Below are positions 41,236 to 52,197 of a DNA stretch of 64,000 nt, piece by piece. The stretch comes from Rhodocyclaceae bacterium (GTDB lineage: Bacteria > Pseudomonadota > Gammaproteobacteria > Burkholderiales > Rhodocyclaceae): NCBI GenBank assembly GCA_004379165.1, contig NKXK01000018.1, positions 1-64,000 on the forward strand, read 5' to 3'. Every line of letters starts with the position of its first letter. The stretch's first letter is position 1. A program made the translations under genes and the position numbers. A model generated the notes under the pieces. It had not been told where the DNA came from, made no database searches, and saw nothing but the letters and a program-made list of their open reading frames with translations.

Positions 41236-43224
41236 ATGATCCCTGAGCTTGGTCATTTTTCGCTGATCCTGGCGGCGGTCGTCGCATTGGTGCTCGGCAC
41301 CGTGCCGCTGATCGGCGCCCACCGCAACCGCCTGAGCTGGGTTGCTGTCGCCCGGCCTGCCGCCTCGGCGATGGCCTTGCTGGTGACGTTTTCCTTCGCC
41401 TGCCTGACGCAAGCCTTCGTGACCAACGATTTCTCGGTGGTTTACGTTGCCCAGCACTCCAATACCCTGCTGCCGACAGCCTATCGGGTGGCTGCGGTGT
41501 GGGGCGGCCATGAAGGGTCGCTGCTGCTGTGGATCCTGATGCTGACCTGGTGGGCGTTCCTGGTCGCCATGTTGTCGCAGCAACTACCGGAAACCATGGT
41601 CGCCCGCGTCCTCGGCACGCTCGGTCTGGTCGCGTTCGGCTTTCTGCTGTTCATCCTGATCACCTCCAATCCCTTCGAGCGCCTGCTGCCGGCAGCCGCC
41701 GAAGGGCGCGACCTGAATCCGCTGCTGCAGGATCCGGGACTGGTCATCCACCCGCCGATGCTTTACATGGGTTACGTCGGTTTCTCGGTCGCCTATGCCT
41801 TTGCCGTCGCCGCGCTGCTTTCCGGTCAGCTTGACGCCGCCTGGGCCCGTTGGTCGCGCCCCTGGACGCTGGCGGCCTGGGGTTTCCTGACGTTGGGCAT
41901 CGCCATTGGTTCGTGGTGGGCCTATTATGAACTGGGCTGGGGCGGCTGGTGGTTCTGGGATCCGGTCGAAAACGCGTCCTTCATGCCCTGGCTGGTCGGG
42001 ACTGCACTGATTCACAGCCTAGCCGTCACCGAAAAACGTGGCAGTTTCAAGAACTGGACGGTGTTGCTGGCGATTTCAGCCTTCTCGCTGTCGCTGCTCG
42101 GCACCTTCCTCGTCCGTTCCGGCGTGCTGACATCGGTTCATGCCTTCGCCACCGACCCGCGCCGCGGCATTTTCATCCTGATTTTCCTCGTGCTGGTCAT
42201 CGGCCTGTCGCTGGTGCTGTTCGCCTGGCGCGCACCTAAGGTCGGTCTCGGCGGTCGCTTCGGACTGATTTCGCGTGAATCGGCACTCCTCACCAACAAT
42301 GTGCTGCTGGTCGTCTCCTGCGGCACGGTGCTGCTCGGTACGCTTTACCCGCTGCTGATCGACGCACTGGGTGCCGGCAAAATTTCCGTCGGCCCGCCCT
42401 ATTTCAATGCGGTCTTCGTGCCGGTAATGACGCCGATCCTGTTCCTGATGGGCATCGCGCCCTTCGCCCGCTGGAAGGAAGCATCGCTGCCCGAGATCAT
42501 GCGTACCGTGACGTGGGCGCTGGTCGCCGGCTTGATCGTCGCCATCGCCCTGCCGCTGGTTTATGGCAAATGGACAGCGCTGACAGCGCTCGGCATTTTC
42601 TTCGCTGTCTGGATCGTCGCGACGGCATTGATCAACTTCGTCGAGCGCGTGCAGAACACCCGTGCCGGCCGCAGCTTTTTTGCCGCGGCGACGAGCCAGC
42701 CGCGCAGCTTTGTCGGCATGCACGTCGCACACATCGGGATTGCGGTGTTTGTCGTTGGTGTCACCATGGTCTCCAGCTTCCAGGACGAGAAAGACGTCAA
42801 GCTGGCACCGGGTCAGTCCGTGGATGTCGCCGGTTACCACTTCACTTTAAATGGCGTTCGTGAAGTCGAAGGTCCGAACTACATTGCCGCTCGCGGCGAC
42901 TTCGATCTCGCGGTGAACGGAAAATTCGTGCGCAAAATGAATCCCGAGAAGCGCAATTACCACTCCTCGCAGATGCCGATGACCGAAGCAGCGATTGATA
43001 CCGGCCTGCTGCGCGACGTCTATGTCTCGCTCGGCGAACCGATCGAACGCGACAAGCCGGAAGGCGAATGGGCGGTCCGAGTCTATTACAAGCCCTTCGT
43101 CGACTGGATCTGGGGCGGTTGCGGCCTGATGGCCCTCGGCGGCCTGCTGGCCATGCTCGACCGCCGCTATCGCGTCAAAGCCCGTGCCCGTGACAACCTC
43201 CCTGCCGGAACGCAACAAGCATGA
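41236..43224 (+). CDS. ccmF: Cytochrome c haem lyase subunit CcmF
   Basis: A 662-residue membrane protein with many segments that, with CcmH, joins haem to apocytochrome c. The WWD motif is GWGGWWFWDPVENASFMPW, and conserved segments include AVWGGHEGSLLLWI and HPPMLYMGYVGFSV with haem-ligand histidines. It overlaps ccmG by ATGA. Confidence 0.96.
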   Translation: MIPELGHFSLILAAVVALVLGTVPLIGAHRNRLSWVAVARPAASAMALLVTFSFACLTQAFVTNDFSVVYVAQHSNTLLPTAYRVAAVWGGHEGSLLLWILMLTWWAFLVAMLSQQLPETMVARVLGTLGLVAFGFLLFILITSNPFERLLPAAAEGRDLNPLLQDPGLVIHPPMLYMGYVGFSVAYAFAVAALLSGQLDAAWARWSRPWTLAAWGFLTLGIAIGSWWAYYELGWGGWWFWDPVENASFMPWLVGTALIHSLAVTEKRGSFKNWTVLLAISAFSLSLLGTFLVRSGVLTSVHAFATDPRRGIFILIFLVLVIGLSLVLFAWRAPKVGLGGRFGLISRESALLTNNVLLVVSCGTVLLGTLYPLLIDALGAGKISVGPPYFNAVFVPVMTPILFLMGIAPFARWKEASLPEIMRTVTWALVAGLIVAIALPLVYGKWTALTALGIFFAVWIVATALINFVERVQNTRAGRSFFAAATSQPRSFVGMHVAHIGIAVFVVGVTMVSSFQDEKDVKLAPGQSVDVAGYHFTLNGVREVEGPNYIAARGDFDLAVNGKFVRKMNPEKRNYHSSQMPMTEAAIDTGLLRDVYVSLGEPIERDKPEGEWAVRVYYKPFVDWIWGGCGLMALGGLLAMLDRRYRVKARARDNLPAGTQQA

Positions 43225-43805
43225 ACCGTTATTTCTGGATTCTTGGCGGCTTTGCCGCCCTCGTCGCCCTGCTCGCCGTCGGGCTCAACCTCAACCCGCG
43301 TGATGTCCCATCGCCGCTGGTCGGCAAACCTGCACCGGCCTTTGCATTGAATGTGCTGGCCAAGCCCGAAACCACGCTTGCTCCGAAGGATATGCAGGGC
43401 AAGGTCTGGCTGCTCAACGTCTGGGCTTCTTGGTGCGTCTCCTGCCGGCAGGAGCACCCGATTCTGGTGGAGTTTTCGAAAAAGACGGACGTGCCGCTAA
43501 TTGGCCTCAATTACAAGGAAGTCCGCGGTGATGGTGGTTTCGACATGGGCAAGATGCCGGCCGACGAGGAAAAGCGGCTGGCCTTCCAGCGCGCCAACAA
43601 GTGGCTGGCCGATCATGGCGATCCTTACACGCTGACGGTCATGGACCTCGATGGTCGCGTCGGTATCGACTACGGCGTCTATGGCGTGCCGGAAACCTAC
43701 GTTATCGACAAGGCCGGCATCATCCGCATGAAGCATACCGGCCCGATTACGCCGGACGTGCTTGGCAAGAAGATCATGCCGCTGCTGGCGGAGTTGGGGA
43801 AATGA
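43221..43805 (+). CDS. ccmG: Thiol:disulfide oxidoreductase CcmG/DsbE
   Basis: A 194-residue membrane-anchored thioredoxin-like protein that keeps apocytochrome cysteines reduced. The active site is WASWCVSCRQEHP; the family-specific YGVYGVPETYVID with cis-proline follows. It overlaps ccmH by 4 bases. Confidence 0.95.
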   Translation: MNRYFWILGGFAALVALLAVGLNLNPRDVPSPLVGKPAPAFALNVLAKPETTLAPKDMQGKVWLLNVWASWCVSCRQEHPILVEFSKKTDVPLIGLNYKEVRGDGGFDMGKMPADEEKRLAFQRANKWLADHGDPYTLTVMDLDGRVGIDYGVYGVPETYVIDKAGIIRMKHTGPITPDVLGKKIMPLLAELGK

Positions 43806-44317
43806 GCGCTGTCCTCCGGCGTTGGGCGCAGTGCTGCGCCGTCGTCTGCCTGGCCATTTTTGGGCAGTTTTCCGGTGTCACTGGAGCAGACGCCGCCAGC
43901 ATCGCCACCGAAGCGGCACTGGCGGCCGACCCCGTCGCCGAGAAGCGCCTGCTTGCCCTGTCTGAAGAATTGCGCTGCCTAGTCTGCCAGAACCAGAATA
44001 TCGCCGACTCCAACGCCGAACTGGCGCAGGATCTGCGCCGGGAAATCCGAGGCATGATTGCCACCGGCAAGAGCGATAAGGAAATCATCGATTTCATGGT
44101 CGCCCGCTACGGCGATTTCGTCCTCTACCGGCCACCGGTGCAGGGCAACACCCTGTTGCTGTGGGGCGGGCCGCTGGTGCTGATGGTCCTTGGTCTGTTC
44201 CTGCTGGTGCGCTACCTCCGTCAGCGTACCCGGCGCGTTGTCGAAACCGAGCGTCCCCTGTCCGCTGATGATGCCCGCCGCGCCGAAGCGCTGCTCAACG
44301 AATCCGATTCCAAATGA
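43802..44317 (+). CDS. ccmH: Apocytochrome thiol reductase CcmH/CycL
   Basis: A 171-residue periplasmic protein with an N-terminal signal, the redox motif LRCLVCQNQNIADSNA and a C-terminal membrane segment (LLLWGGPLVLMVLGLFLLV). I chose the ATG at 43802, which overlaps the ccmG stop; the longer frame upstream is a shadow of ccmG. Confidence 0.95.
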   Translation: MSAVLRRWAQCCAVVCLAIFGQFSGVTGADAASIATEAALAADPVAEKRLLALSEELRCLVCQNQNIADSNAELAQDLRREIRGMIATGKSDKEIIDFMVARYGDFVLYRPPVQGNTLLLWGGPLVLMVLGLFLLVRYLRQRTRRVVETERPLSADDARRAEALLNESDSK

Positions 44318-45153
44318 CCCAGTTTGCCCTGTTCGCCACGCTGCTCGTGGTGGTTACCGCTGCCTTCGTTCTGCCGCCGCTGTGGCTCGGCTTGCGCCGC
44401 CCCAAGGAGAAGGCGGATCGCAAGGCCGCCAATATTGCGATTTTCCGTGACCAACTCGCCGAGCTGGAACGCGAAAAGGCCGATGGCTCGCTGCTGGCAG
44501 CCGATTTCGAGCAGGCTCGGCAGGAATTGCAGAAACGCCTGCTGGAAGAAGTCGATGACGCCAACGTCTCCGCTGAGGCTGCCAGCCACGCTCCAAGCCG
44601 CCCGCTGGCCATTAGCCTGCTGCTGTTGATTCCGCTTGCGGCACTAGTTGGCTACACCGTACTCGGCAATCCGGTCGCGCTTGACCCGGCCAGAACCGCT
44701 GCGCCGCCCAAAATGACTGCCGAGCAGATCGACGGTATGGTGCAAAAACTCGCCGAGCGGATGCAGGCGAACCCGGACGACATGCAGGGCTGGCTGATGC
44801 TGGCGCGTTCCTACAAGGCGCTCGGTCGTTACGATGACGCCGTGCAAGCGTATGGACGTGCCGAAAAGGTGATCGATGAAAGCCCGGACCTGCTCGCCAG
44901 CTACGCCGAAGTCATGGCGATGGCCAACGGCAAGGGGCTGCAGGGCAAGCCAGTCAAGCTGATTGAAAAAGCCCTCAAGCTCGATCCCAAGCATGGCCAC
45001 AGCCTTTTCCTCGCCGGCGCTGCGGCGATGGAAGCCGGCGACAACAAGAAGGGCATCGCCTACTGGGAGGCCCTATTACCGCAAGTTGAACCGGGTTCGG
45101 AAATTGACCAAATGCTGCGGGGTGGCATCGAGAAGATGAAAGCGGGCGGCTGA
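44314..45153 (+). CDS. ccmI: Cytochrome c biogenesis TPR protein CcmI
   Basis: A 279-residue protein with two N-terminal membrane helices around a cytoplasmic loop (FRDQLAELEREKADGSL) and a periplasmic TPR domain (LAERMQANPDDMQGWLMLARSYKALGRYDDAV and following repeats). In the family it presents apocytochrome c to CcmF/CcmH. It overlaps ccmH by ATGA. Confidence 0.93.
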   Translation: MTQFALFATLLVVVTAAFVLPPLWLGLRRPKEKADRKAANIAIFRDQLAELEREKADGSLLAADFEQARQELQKRLLEEVDDANVSAEAASHAPSRPLAISLLLLIPLAALVGYTVLGNPVALDPARTAAPPKMTAEQIDGMVQKLAERMQANPDDMQGWLMLARSYKALGRYDDAVQAYGRAEKVIDESPDLLASYAEVMAMANGKGLQGKPVKLIEKALKLDPKHGHSLFLAGAAAMEAGDNKKGIAYWEALLPQVEPGSEIDQMLRGGIEKMKAGG

Positions 45154-45155
45154 GC

Positions 45156-45659
45156 ATGGTTGACGCGGGTCGGCGCGCCTTTTTTCGCGGCCGGCCGCGG
45201 CCCCGCGTTGAAAATCGCCCGCCCTGGGCACGCCCGGAAGACGCATTTGTCGATGCCTGCACGCGCTGCGATGATTGCCTGAGGGCCTGCCCGACCGGCA
45301 TCCTGGTTCGTGGTGATGGCGGCTATCCGACCGTCGATTTCAGTCGTGGCGAATGCACCTTCTGTGGCGATTGCACCCGCGCCTGCGGCAGCGGCGCCCT
45401 ACGCCCAGCGGATGCCAGCCCACCCTGGCTGCTAAGAGCCATCGTTGGCCCCCAGTGCTTGCAGCAACAGGGTAGCGAATGTCGCGTATGCGGCGATTTC
45501 TGCGAACCTCGGGCCATCCGCTTTCTGCCCCAACTGTCCGGCACCTCGCAACTCACCCTCGACGCCACGCTATGCACTGGCTGCGGTGCCTGTCAGGCGC
45601 CATGCCCGGTACAGGCCATCCGCCTGGCAATACCCACCCCTTCAGCGCATCAGACCTGA
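45156..45659 (+). CDS. napF: NapF-like 4Fe-4S ferredoxin
   Basis: A 167-residue cytoplasmic ferredoxin with three cysteine motifs: CTRCDDCLRACPTG, CTFCGDCTRACGSG and, after CRVCGDFCEP, CTGCGACQAPCP, suggesting three or four 4Fe-4S clusters. The arrangement and length match NapF, which matures or feeds the periplasmic nitrate reductase NapA. No other nap gene is in the window; it starts 2 bases after ccmI and appears to be the last gene of the ccm run. Its last 10 bases overlap the convergent gene at 45650. Confidence 0.8.
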   Translation: MVDAGRRAFFRGRPRPRVENRPPWARPEDAFVDACTRCDDCLRACPTGILVRGDGGYPTVDFSRGECTFCGDCTRACGSGALRPADASPPWLLRAIVGPQCLQQQGSECRVCGDFCEPRAIRFLPQLSGTSQLTLDATLCTGCGACQAPCPVQAIRLAIPTPSAHQT

Positions 45660-45937
45660 TCCAGCTCGCCGGTCAAGGCGGCATAATCTCCATAAGGGCT
45701 GAGCGGCGGCACCGTCAGTCCCGCCGAGATCATCTCCGCCTCCAGCTTGATCCGGAGAATCAACAGCCCTTGAAGTGACTCCCGTGCCTTGTCATCGGCC
45801 CAGTTGTCGTGATGCTCACTCAGACAGGCCTCGATCTCGTGGCGATTAGCCAGATGGATGCCGCAAATCGCAGCATAGCGATGGATCTCGTGATCCAGAT
45901 CACGCAATTCGCGCTCATAATGTTCAAATCCACTCAT
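45650..45937 (-). CDS. Hypothetical 95-residue acidic protein
   Basis: No family recognised. The protein is short, acidic and mostly helical by eye: SGFEHYERELRDLDHEIHRY at the start, several histidines and one cysteine (YAAICGIHLANRHEIEACL has two), and a C-terminal VPPLSPYGDYAALTGELDQV. It is alone on the minus strand, convergent with the napF-like gene and divergent from the 508-residue gene. The start has no strong ribosome binding site. I consider it real because of its amino acid composition and its fit between flanking genes. Confidence 0.6.
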   Translation of the reverse strand: MSGFEHYERELRDLDHEIHRYAAICGIHLANRHEIEACLSEHHDNWADDKARESLQGLLILRIKLEAEMISAGLTVPPLSPYGDYAALTGELDQV

Positions 45938-45977
45938 TTAACAAGGATACTGCGAATATGCCGCGAAAGGAGGGGCC

Positions 45978-47504
45978 ATGCACTTAATGACGCTACCCGA
46001 TGCCCGCTCGGACAGTGCGCCCGCGTTCAGCGATCTGGCTTCGCTCCGTCGCTGGCTGCGGGCCTTGCCGCAAACCCAACCCTTGTTGCTGCTGAACGCG
46101 CTGTGCGAGCAAGTTCATGCCGTCGACGTCAGCCCCGCCCCGCCGAACGAAGTCATCGCCCTGCTCGACGGGTTGCGCCAGGCGGCGGTCGTCTCGGCCG
46201 ATGCGCTGGAGAGCCGTTTTCTCCGCAAGCCCTTGCCACTACCCAGCGACGACCTCCGTTGCTTCGATGCCGTACAGGGTTTCTGGTCGGCGCAAGCCAT
46301 CGCACTGATGCGCCGACTCCCCCGACTACCCCCCGCCCAATGGCACCTCCCCTTGCATCGCACCGCCAGCGCCTTGCGCCTCGCACAGCTGGCGCATTTT
46401 CAGGCGGCGCAGGAGATTCCGGCGCGTCTCGACCATCTGCTGCTCGCCAGCCTCGGCTACGCCGAACAGGCGGGTTGCCTGCGCCAGCCGCTGGCAGATC
46501 CGGCTTTCCCGCATCTTGGTGAGGACAGCATTGCCGGACACCTCGCCTGGGCCTTCATGCTGCGAATCTGTGATCCCTATCGGCTGTCTGCCGCCCAGCT
46601 GACGGTCGCCAACCGCGCCCTCAGCCGCTGGCGCGAACTGGCCGCCTTCCAGAGCGAGGTGGATAACGACACGCAGCCGCCGGTGGTTGACCTAGCGGCC
46701 TTTTTCCTTGGCGACTATCCAGCTGGATTGCCGCGCTGGCTGGCACTGCGCAAGGTCCAGCGCAAGATCGGGCAGCGTCTGGAGGCCCTGGCTACCGGCG
46801 AATTGCCTGAGTCACTCAGGCTCGGCCGCGAATTATCCGGTTCCGCCGCCTTGCGCCTGCTGCGCCAGATCTCCCGCGAGTTCAGTTCGCCGGCTGACCT
46901 TCCTGGCACCGATATCGGCGAGGTCGAGCTTGCATTTGGTCCCGATCATGCCTATGCGTTGTTCACCGGCGAGGCGATCAACCCTGGCAAGGCGCTGGAT
47001 GTGGGTGGCGCGACTCTGGCACACCAGCGCGTAGCGATGTTTGGCTTCGACCGGGCGTCGACGCTGCCGACCGCTGTCAAACGACTGGAGATCCCCAGCG
47101 AGATCTGGCAACTGGTTGATGGCATCGCCCTGCGGCCGCAACCCGATCCCAGCACCCGTCGCATCGCCCCCTGCCTGATCTCGACCCGCAAGGATGATCT
47201 GGCAAGTCTCGGCGTGCTGGAGGGTCTGCGCGAGGCCCGTGACGGCAGCCTGAGTGCCAGCCTCCGCTGGTTCGATGAGCCCCTGGAAGCTGTGCGGCTG
47301 CTTCGGCCGGGTACAGCGTGCGAACCGGTTGCCGCCTTCCTGTTCGGCGAGGGCGAGCACTGCACGCTGCTCGCCCCGAGCAGGGCCGGCCTGCGGCTTG
47401 AGCAGACGGTCCGCATCGAAGGCCGCGCTGCCGGGTCGCTGGTGCTGCAAAGTGTCATCGAACGCGGCAGCGACTTTGTGCGCTACGCGGTTCGCCTGCC
47501 ATAG
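45978..47504 (+). CDS. Hypothetical 508-residue protein
   Basis: I do not recognise the family. There is no signal peptide or membrane segment, so it is cytoplasmic. The first 270 residues are Leu/Ala-rich and helical (LRRWLRALPQTQPLLLLNAL, later LRLAQLAHFQAAQEIPARL); the last 200 look like mixed beta structure and include EVELAFGPDHAYALFTGEAI and a beta-rich C-terminus ending FVRYAVRLP. This could be a C-terminal ligand-binding barrel, but no PilZ or other motif is certain. The start is fixed by AAAGGAGG 5 bases upstream. It is monocistronic, followed by a terminator. Confidence 0.75.
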   Translation: MHLMTLPDARSDSAPAFSDLASLRRWLRALPQTQPLLLLNALCEQVHAVDVSPAPPNEVIALLDGLRQAAVVSADALESRFLRKPLPLPSDDLRCFDAVQGFWSAQAIALMRRLPRLPPAQWHLPLHRTASALRLAQLAHFQAAQEIPARLDHLLLASLGYAEQAGCLRQPLADPAFPHLGEDSIAGHLAWAFMLRICDPYRLSAAQLTVANRALSRWRELAAFQSEVDNDTQPPVVDLAAFFLGDYPAGLPRWLALRKVQRKIGQRLEALATGELPESLRLGRELSGSAALRLLRQISREFSSPADLPGTDIGEVELAFGPDHAYALFTGEAINPGKALDVGGATLAHQRVAMFGFDRASTLPTAVKRLEIPSEIWQLVDGIALRPQPDPSTRRIAPCLISTRKDDLASLGVLEGLREARDGSLSASLRWFDEPLEAVRLLRPGTACEPVAAFLFGEGEHCTLLAPSRAGLRLEQTVRIEGRAAGSLVLQSVIERGSDFVRYAVRLP

Positions 47505-47511
47505 AAGCGAA

Positions 47512-47533
47512 AAGCCCGCCTGACGGCGGGCTT
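47512..47533. terminator. Bidirectional terminator between 508-residue gene and pccA
   Basis: AAGCCCGCC - TGAC - GGCGGGCTT, a 9-bp stem with a 4-base loop, 8 bases after the upstream stop codon. The run of Ts is on the minus-strand side (GCTTTTCG), so it may serve the convergent pcc operon better. Confidence 0.8.
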
Positions 47534-47541
47534 GGGAACTG

Positions 47542-47574
47542 CTGCGGTCGACGCTAAAAATCGACCGAAATCGG
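47542..47574 (+). repeat. 33-bp dispersed repeat, copy C
   Basis: Starts CTGCGGTCGACGCT and ends CGAAATCGG. It fills the gap between the terminator and the pccA stop codon and aligns without gaps to copies A, B and D. Confidence 0.7.
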
Positions 47575-47576
47575 GA

Positions 47577-49589
47577 TCACTCAAACTCGATGATAATCTG
47601 ATCCACCGACAGGCTTTCGCCGACAGCAGCCGAGATCTTCTTCACCTTGCAATCCTGCTCGGCCTTGAGGATGTTTTCCATCTTCATTGCCTCGATGACG
47701 GCCAGCTTCTCGCCGGCCTTCACGTCCTGACCGACCTTGACTGCGACATCGCGCAGCAGGCCCGGCATCGGCGAGAGCAGGAACTTGGAGAGGTCGGGAG
47801 CCGGCTTTTCGGGCATCAGGGCCAGCAGTTCTGCGGCGCGGGCGCTCATCACCATGAAGTCGGCACGGGTACCCCAGTGGAACAGGCTGTACTTGGTCTT
47901 GTGACGCTCGACCTGCAGCGTGAAGGGCTCACCGTTGCAGGTGCCGTTGAACAGCGATTCGCCCAGCTTCCAGTCGGACAGCAGCTCGTAGGACTTGCCG
48001 TTGTACTCGACGTGATAACCACCCTGCACCGGACGGGCGGTGACCGGGTGATTCTCCTTCTGGTCGCCGTTGAGACGGACCACCATCCACTGGTCGCCGA
48101 CGATGCGCTCGTGACCCTGCATCTGGCCGGTGATCGACGCCGAACGGTCGGTGTAGGCACGATAGACATAGGCAGCCACCGAAACCAGCAAGGCCGGATC
48201 ATCATGCGGCACCATCGAGGCATCGAAGCCGGTCGGATAGTATTTGGGGATGAAACCGGTATCGAAGACGCCGGAATGGAAGGCCGGATGCTGCATCAGC
48301 GCGGCCTGGAACGGAATGTTCGAGGAAATGCCGCGGATGACGAAAGCGTTGAGCGCGTCGCGCATGCGGGCAATGGCCGTGCTGCGGTCCTTGGCATGCA
48401 CGATCAGCTTGGCAATCATCGAGTCGTAGAACATCGAGATCTCGCCACCGTCGTAAACACCGGTATCGACACGGGTCGTGCCGTTGGCGTCGGTCGTTTC
48501 CTTCGGCGGCTGGAACTTCACCAGACGACCGGTGGACGGCAGGAAGCCACGGAACGGATCTTCGGCATTGATACGACATTCCATCGACCAGCCGTCGATC
48601 TTTACATCGGCCTGGGTCAGCGGCAGCTTCTCACCGTAGGCAACGCGGATCATCTGCTCGACCAGGTCGAGGCCGGTGATCAGTTCGGTGACCGGGTGTT
48701 CCACCTGCAGGCGGGTGTTCATTTCCAGGAAGTAGAATTCCTTGGTCGCACCGGACACCACGAACTCGACCGTACCGGCCGATTCGTAGTTCACGGCACG
48801 GGCCAGGGCCACGGCCTGTTCGCCCATCGCCTTGCGCATTTCCGGATCGACGAAGGGGCTCGGCGCCTCTTCGATAACCTTCTGGTGGCGGCGCTGGATC
48901 GAGCAGTCGCGCTCGTTCAGGTAGACGTAGTTGCCGTGGCTGTCGCCGAGCACCTGAATTTCGATGTGACGCGGTTCGAGCACGTATTTTTCGATAAAGA
49001 CGCGGTCGTCACCGAAGGAGTTACGGGCCTCGTTGACGCAGGAGGAGAAGCCCTCGTGCGCTTCGGCGTCGTTGTAGGCAACGCGCAGACCCTTGCCACC
49101 GCCGCCAGCGGAGGCCTTGATCATCACCGGGTAACCAATCTTCTTGGCAATTTCGACAGCTTCGTCCGGGCCGGCGATGGCGTCGTTGTAACCCGGAATG
49201 GTGTTGACCTTGGCTTCGATAGCCAGCTTCTTCGACTCGATCTTGTCGCCCATCTTGCCGATGGAGTAGTGCTTCGGACCGATGAACTTGACGCCTTCTT
49301 CTTCGAGGCGACGCGAGAATTCGGCGTTCTCGGACAGGAAGCCATAACCCGGGTGGACCGCTTCTGCGCCGGTCTGCTTGCAGGCGGCGATGATCTTGTC
49401 GGCAACCAGATAGGATTCCTTCGAGGCAGCCGGGCCGATGCAGACGGCTTCGTCGGCCAGATCCACAAACAGCGCATCCTTGTCGGCTTCGGAATAGACG
49501 GCAACGGTCTTGATGCCCATCTTGCGGGCCGTCTTGATGACGCGGCAGGCAATTTCACCGCGGTTGGCAATCAGAATCTTCTTGAACAT
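47577..49589 (-). CDS. pccA: Propionyl-CoA carboxylase alpha subunit (biotin carboxylase + BCCP)
   Basis: ATP-dependent carboxylation of biotin, then transfer to propionyl-CoA by PccB. The 670 residues contain a biotin carboxylase domain (KKILIANRGEIACRVIKTAR, ATP-grasp loop KASAGGGGKGLRV, ERDCSIQRRHQKVIEEAP), a middle linker and a C-terminal biotinyl domain with EAMKMEN, whose Lys carries biotin. Last gene of the mcm-meaB-pccB-pccA unit, which supports propionyl-CoA over acetyl-CoA as substrate. Confidence 0.93.
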   Translation of the reverse strand: MFKKILIANRGEIACRVIKTARKMGIKTVAVYSEADKDALFVDLADEAVCIGPAASKESYLVADKIIAACKQTGAEAVHPGYGFLSENAEFSRRLEEEGVKFIGPKHYSIGKMGDKIESKKLAIEAKVNTIPGYNDAIAGPDEAVEIAKKIGYPVMIKASAGGGGKGLRVAYNDAEAHEGFSSCVNEARNSFGDDRVFIEKYVLEPRHIEIQVLGDSHGNYVYLNERDCSIQRRHQKVIEEAPSPFVDPEMRKAMGEQAVALARAVNYESAGTVEFVVSGATKEFYFLEMNTRLQVEHPVTELITGLDLVEQMIRVAYGEKLPLTQADVKIDGWSMECRINAEDPFRGFLPSTGRLVKFQPPKETTDANGTTRVDTGVYDGGEISMFYDSMIAKLIVHAKDRSTAIARMRDALNAFVIRGISSNIPFQAALMQHPAFHSGVFDTGFIPKYYPTGFDASMVPHDDPALLVSVAAYVYRAYTDRSASITGQMQGHERIVGDQWMVVRLNGDQKENHPVTARPVQGGYHVEYNGKSYELLSDWKLGESLFNGTCNGEPFTLQVERHKTKYSLFHWGTRADFMVMSARAAELLALMPEKPAPDLSKFLLSPMPGLLRDVAVKVGQDVKAGEKLAVIEAMKMENILKAEQDCKVKKISAAVGESLSVDQIIIEFE

Positions 49590-49610
49590 GTTCGTTTTTC
49601 TCCCTGACGC

Positions 49611-51146
<1,536 letters not shown>

Positions 51147-51181
51147 AAAAAACTCCCTAAGTGGATCGGGTAATTGGGAAA

Positions 51182-52192
51182 TCAGTGTGTCAGGTAATCG
51201 AGGAGGGCATACGCGGCGGCGGCCGGCGTCGTATGGCCGGATTCGACGGCTCGGGTCAATGCGGGCAGGTTCTCCTGCACGCGCGGATGCTGGCGGAAAT
51301 GCTGGCGCAGGCCGGAGTCGATCATCTGCCACATCCAGCTCACGGACTGATGCTGGCGCTTGGCGGCAAATTCACCGGTGGGCTTGAGAGCAGCCTGATA
51401 TTTCTCGATCTGCTCCCAGAAATCGACAATGCCTTCCTTGTGCAGTGCTGACAGGGCAATGACGGGTGGCGACCAGTTCGGCGAAGCCGGGCGCAGCATG
51501 TGCAGCGCATTGCGCCATTGGGCACGGACCACGGCCGTTGCCTGCTTGTCGATATCGGCCTTGTTGATGACCACCAGATCAGCGATCTCGACGATGCCCT
51601 TCTTGATTGCCTGCAGGTCGTCACCGGCATTCGGCAACTGCAGCAGACAGAACATGTCGACCATGCCGGCCACGGTCGTTTCCGACTGGCCGACACCCAC
51701 CGTCTCGATGATGATCACATCGTAGCCGGCCGCTTCACAGAGGAGCATCGCCTCGCGGGTCTTTTCAGCGACACCGCCCAGCGACCCGGCCGACGGGCTC
51801 GGGCGAATGAAGGCTTCCTCGCGCTGGCTGAGCAGCTCCATGCGCGTCTTGTCGCCGAGGATGGAACCGCCGGTGACGGATGACGAGGGGTCGATGGCGA
51901 GCACGGCGAGTTTCTTGCCCTGCTCGATCAGCCAGACGCCCAGCGCCTCGATAAAGGTGGACTTGCCCGCCCCCGGTACGCCGGAGATGCCGATACGGAT
52001 CGCGTTGCCGGTTTTCGGCAGCAGTGCGGTCAATAACTGCTGCGCCCGCTGCTGATGATCGGCGCGCGTCGATTCGATCAGCGTGATCGCCTTGGCCAGC
52101 GATCGACGCTGACCGGCGAGCACGCCATCGACCAGCGTCTGGTCGGCAGCAGACAGGAGATTGGCACGCACCGGCGCTTCGTCCAGCTTCAT
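51182..52192 (-). CDS. meaB: Methylmalonyl-CoA mutase-associated GTPase MeaB
   Basis: G3E-type GTPase (336 residues) that guards and reloads adenosylcobalamin on methylmalonyl-CoA mutase. P-loop GVPGAGKST, switch regions [18 protein letters not shown] and ETVGVGQSE, and the base-recognition NKAD are present. It lies 5 bases after the mutase gene on the same strand. Confidence 0.95.
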   Translation of the reverse strand: MKLDEAPVRANLLSAADQTLVDGVLAGQRRSLAKAITLIESTRADHQQRAQQLLTALLPKTGNAIRIGISGVPGAGKSTFIEALGVWLIEQGKKLAVLAIDPSSSVTGGSILGDKTRMELLSQREEAFIRPSPSAGSLGGVAEKTREAMLLCEAAGYDVIIIETVGVGQSETTVAGMVDMFCLLQLPNAGDDLQAIKKGIVEIADLVVINKADIDKQATAVVRAQWRNALHMLRPASPNWSPPVIALSALHKEGIVDFWEQIEKYQAALKPTGEFAAKRQHQSVSWMWQMIDSGLRQHFRQHPRVQENLPALTRAVESGHTTPAAAAYALLDYLTH

Positions 52193-52197
52193 CCGGA

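Noticed and set aside
47532..49607. 691-residue plus-strand ORF opposite pccA
   Set aside because: Covers the whole biotin carboxylase gene in antisense; composition unlike a real protein.
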